Positions 62,063-64,000 of a stretch of 64,000 bases of DNA are shown piece after piece. Positions within the stretch are counted from its first letter, which is position 1, and the number at the start of each line of letters is the position of its first letter. Below the pieces are notes generated by a model. It had not been told where the DNA came from and did no database searches. It saw nothing but the letters and a program-made list of their open reading frames with translations. The position numbers were made by a program, and so were the translations under genes. Source of the stretch: Actinokineospora terrae (GTDB taxonomy: Bacteria; Actinomycetota; Actinomycetes; Mycobacteriales; Pseudonocardiaceae); NCBI RefSeq assembly GCF_900111175.1, contig NZ_FOGI01000015.1, positions 124,001 to 188,000 of the forward strand. The letters are read 5' to 3'.

Positions 62063-62893
62063 ATGCTGAGCGTGGAGGCAGTGAGTAAGCGCTACGGCGG
62101 CGGCAACTGGGTGCTGCGCGAGGTAGACCTGACTGTCGAGCCTGGCGCGGTCGTCGCGGTCGTGGGCGGCAACGGATCGGGGAAGTCGACGCTACTGCGG
62201 TTGATGGTCGGGGTGTCCCGGCCCACGGCCGGCGCGATCAACGGGCGCCCGGACGTCGTCGGGTACGTCCCCGAGCGGTTCCCGCCCAACGAACGCCTCT
62301 CCGCGGTCGCCTACCTGGGCCACCTCGGGCGCATCCGCGGCATGACCACGATCGAGGCCGCGGACCGGGCCGAGGAGCTGCTGGAACGGCTCGACCTGCA
62401 AGGCGGGTTCGACGCCCAGGTGCGGACGCTGTCGAAGGGCAACGCGCAGAAGGTCGCGCTGGCGCAGGCGCTGCTGGTGCCGCCCGGGTTGCTGGTGCTC
62501 GACGAGCCGTGGTCCGGGCTGGACTCCGACGCGCACGGGGTGCTGGCCACGATCATCGCGGAGGTGGCGGCCGCGGGTGGCGCGGTCGTGTTCACCGATC
62601 ACCGCGAGTCCGTGACCAGGGCGAACGCCACTCGGATCCACCGCATCCACGACGGCAGGATCGCCGAGGCCACCCCGCCGGGGCGCGCCGTGGTCGAGGT
62701 CGCGCTGACCCGGTCCGCCGAGGACACCGAGGACCCCGGCTGGGACGAGGTGGACGGGGTCCTCACCGCCGTCACCCACCAGGGTCAGCTGTTCGTGCGC
62801 GTCGACCGCGACCACTCCGACGCCCTGCTCACCATCGCGTTGCGCCACGGCTGGTCGGTCGACAGCGTGACCCCGGAGAAGGCGGCCCCATGA
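62063..62893 (+). CDS. ABC transporter ATP-binding protein
   Basis: 276 residues. Walker A VGGNGSGKST near 32, signature LSKGNAQKV near 120 (K instead of the usual G at third place), Walker B LLVLDEPWSGLD near 148 and VVFTDHRE. A 70-residue C-terminal extension with VEVALT... resembles domains of ABC-2 ATPases. Its end overlaps the permease start (ATGA). Ten bases after the GH92 stop, so one transcript is likely. Confidence 0.92.
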   Translation: MLSVEAVSKRYGGGNWVLREVDLTVEPGAVVAVVGGNGSGKSTLLRLMVGVSRPTAGAINGRPDVVGYVPERFPPNERLSAVAYLGHLGRIRGMTTIEAADRAEELLERLDLQGGFDAQVRTLSKGNAQKVALAQALLVPPGLLVLDEPWSGLDSDAHGVLATIIAEVAAAGGAVVFTDHRESVTRANATRIHRIHDGRIAEATPPGRAVVEVALTRSAEDTEDPGWDEVDGVLTAVTHQGQLFVRVDRDHSDALLTIALRHGWSVDSVTPEKAAP

Positions 62894-63543
62894 TCGCGCT
62901 CGTCCGCTACACGCTGGCCACGACCATCCACGGTCAGCGCTACCTGGCGCCGGTCCTGCTGTTCTTCGCCGGTGTCGGTATCTCCGCCGGCAGCGACTCA
63001 GGACCACTGCCCGGCGTTTACGCACTCAACGCGGGCATCCTCCTGGTCTGCGTGACCTGGGTGACGATGGCCGTCATCAGCGTGGAGGACCCGACTCACC
63101 GCGCTATCACCGTCGTAGCCGCCCGCGGCCCGGTCAAGGTGTTGGCGGCCGCGATCGTGGTCAGCGCGTTGCTCGCGGTAGGACTGACCATCATCGGTCT
63201 CGGCCTGCCCCTGGCCATGCACCCGCGCCCGGTGACGGCAGCCGACCTCCCAGCCGGGGCGTTGGCGCACCTGCTGTGCGCGGCGTTCGGGCTCGCGTTC
63301 GGCCTGGTGTGCTCGCGCCTGGTGATCCGCCGCCAGGGCTACGCCCTCCTGGCCGCCCTGTTCCTGGTGACCGCCGCGCTGCTGACCACGGGCTCACCGC
63401 CCAACACCCTCTTCAAGCGCATGGCCAACACCAGCAACGCCGCCGACATCCTCCCCACGGCCGCCGCGCTGCTCCCGCTCGGCCTGGCAGTCCTGGCCCT
63501 CGCCGCCGCCCTCACCCACATCGTCTCGGTCCGCAGGGACTGA
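62890..63543 (+). CDS. ABC transporter membrane subunit (ABC-2-like)
   Basis: 217 residues with six predicted helices (about 20-34, 45-65, 86-110, 125-145, 150-170, 190-210). No family beyond a small ABC-2-type permease can be named. Partner of the ATPase; together an exporter of unknown cargo. Confidence 0.8.
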   Translation: MIALVRYTLATTIHGQRYLAPVLLFFAGVGISAGSDSGPLPGVYALNAGILLVCVTWVTMAVISVEDPTHRAITVVAARGPVKVLAAAIVVSALLAVGLTIIGLGLPLAMHPRPVTAADLPAGALAHLLCAAFGLAFGLVCSRLVIRRQGYALLAALFLVTAALLTTGSPPNTLFKRMANTSNAADILPTAAALLPLGLAVLALAAALTHIVSVRRD

Positions 63544-63773
63544 CAGCCCTCCCACGCGACAGAGCCTGCTGCCCCCTGCGCCACAAGCCTTCTACCCCTC
63601 AAGCCGTCCTCCGACGCAGCCAGGCCCTCCAAATCCGTAGCCGTTCTTCTCCCCGGCGCACCACCAATGCCCTTGTTCTCCCCAGTGCGACACCAAGCTC
63701 CCCAGCGTCCGCCGCTGCTGTTGTCCCGCAGCGCTCCGCTGTCCCCCGAGCCACCCCCTGCCGACCAGCCATT

Positions 63774-63804
63774 GGTTATCTTGATAGTCAATAGTCGATA
63801 ATAC
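63774..63804 (+). promoter_or_regulatory. AT-rich promoter-like element, copy 3
   Basis: GGTTATCTTGATAGTCAATAG with TAATAC 17 bases after TTATCT. It lies in the otherwise empty stretch 63544-63950, about 150 bases ahead of the partial gene at the window edge, and could be its promoter. Confidence 0.5.
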
Positions 63805-63950
63805 TTTCGTAGGTCGTGGACCCGGCGGCGGGCAGGTGCCTCGGCCGGGTGGGATATCCGCACGATCGTGTGGTTGGTCGAGTCGGTGCGACCGGCGGCA
63901 CGACGGGGCGGGTACGCAAGGACGCGGAAGGTGAAGACCGAGACCCCGGG

Positions 63951-64000
63951 ATGTGGTTGTCCATGCGCAGCACCGTGCTCACCAGCGTGCTCTTGGCCGG
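63951..64000 (+). CDS. partial gene, N-terminal signal peptide
   Basis: ATG 63951 (or 63963) opens MWLSMRSTVLTSVLLAG and runs off the window. The short basic start and hydrophobic run look like a signal peptide. The frame upstream is open back to about 63820, so the start is not certain. Product unknown. Confidence 0.5.
   Translation, partial: MWLSMRSTVLTSVLLA

Overview
This is a 64 kb stretch of a very GC-rich actinobacterial chromosome. Translations fit Actinomycetota throughout: F420/FMN luciferase-like oxidoreductases, DUF3097, DUF3090, SCO1664-type kinase-like protein, DUF3040, darcynin, an MptB-type mannosyltransferase, and frequent GTG starts. A Pseudonocardiales genus (for example an Actinokineospora/Saccharothrix relative) is my guess, not something the sequence proves. 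I see no rRNA, tRNA, CRISPR array, prophage or conjugative module.

Region 1 (0-12.7 kb) is the most coherent unit. Ten genes on the minus strand run from 11470 down to 46, mostly joined by ATGA/GTGA overlaps: two NtaA/DszA-type FMN monooxygenases flank a complete dipeptide-type ABC importer (lipoprotein, two permeases, two ATPases), followed by a TfdB-like FAD hydroxylase, a luciferase-like monooxygenase and an alpha/beta hydrolase. A divergent LysR gene sits upstream. Between them is an unannotated 33-codon reading frame whose C-terminal half matches the pattern of the cysteine-bearing leader peptides found ahead of actinobacterial sulfur genes. I read the unit as a cysteine-sensing organosulfur uptake and desulfurisation operon.

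Region 2 (12.7-23.9 kb) mixes housekeeping and accessory genes: a SUKH/leucine-rich protein, a bactofilin-like protein, a methyltransferase broken by a 10-bp tandem duplication, an acetyltransferase, an exported intradiol-dioxygenase-like protein, a TmrB-like kinase, an RluA pseudouridine synthase, an Xre regulator with a reductase, a chemotaxis receptor and a tyrosine recombinase. A 143-nt palindromic MITE-like sequence lies at 17.5 kb and a cluster of palindromes lies beside the recombinase.

Region 3 (23.9-42.2 kb) carries small metabolic and regulatory genes, including a WYL regulator divergent from an AlkZ-like glycosylase around a perfect 12-bp dyad, two diverged copies of a 155-bp non-coding repeat, a tandem pair of paralogous unknown genes, and an SPFH-NfeD membrane pair.

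Region 4 (42.2-53.1 kb) holds DUF3097, a deletion-ridden FAD monooxygenase pseudogene, an F420-type oxidoreductase, the SCO1664/DUF3090 pair, two peptidases, an MFS exporter whose end is antisense to a peptidase, a metallo-hydrolase, a protein with four tandem cold-shock domains, and an IS5-family remnant.

Region 5 (53.1-64 kb) has a glycan theme: a heptosyltransferase-like enzyme, an MptB-like mannosyltransferase, an M20 peptidase, a degenerate subtilase, a PH-like membrane protein, a GH92 alpha-mannosidase and an ABC exporter. A 31-bp promoter-like AT-rich element recurs at 43.2, 45.0 and 63.8 kb.
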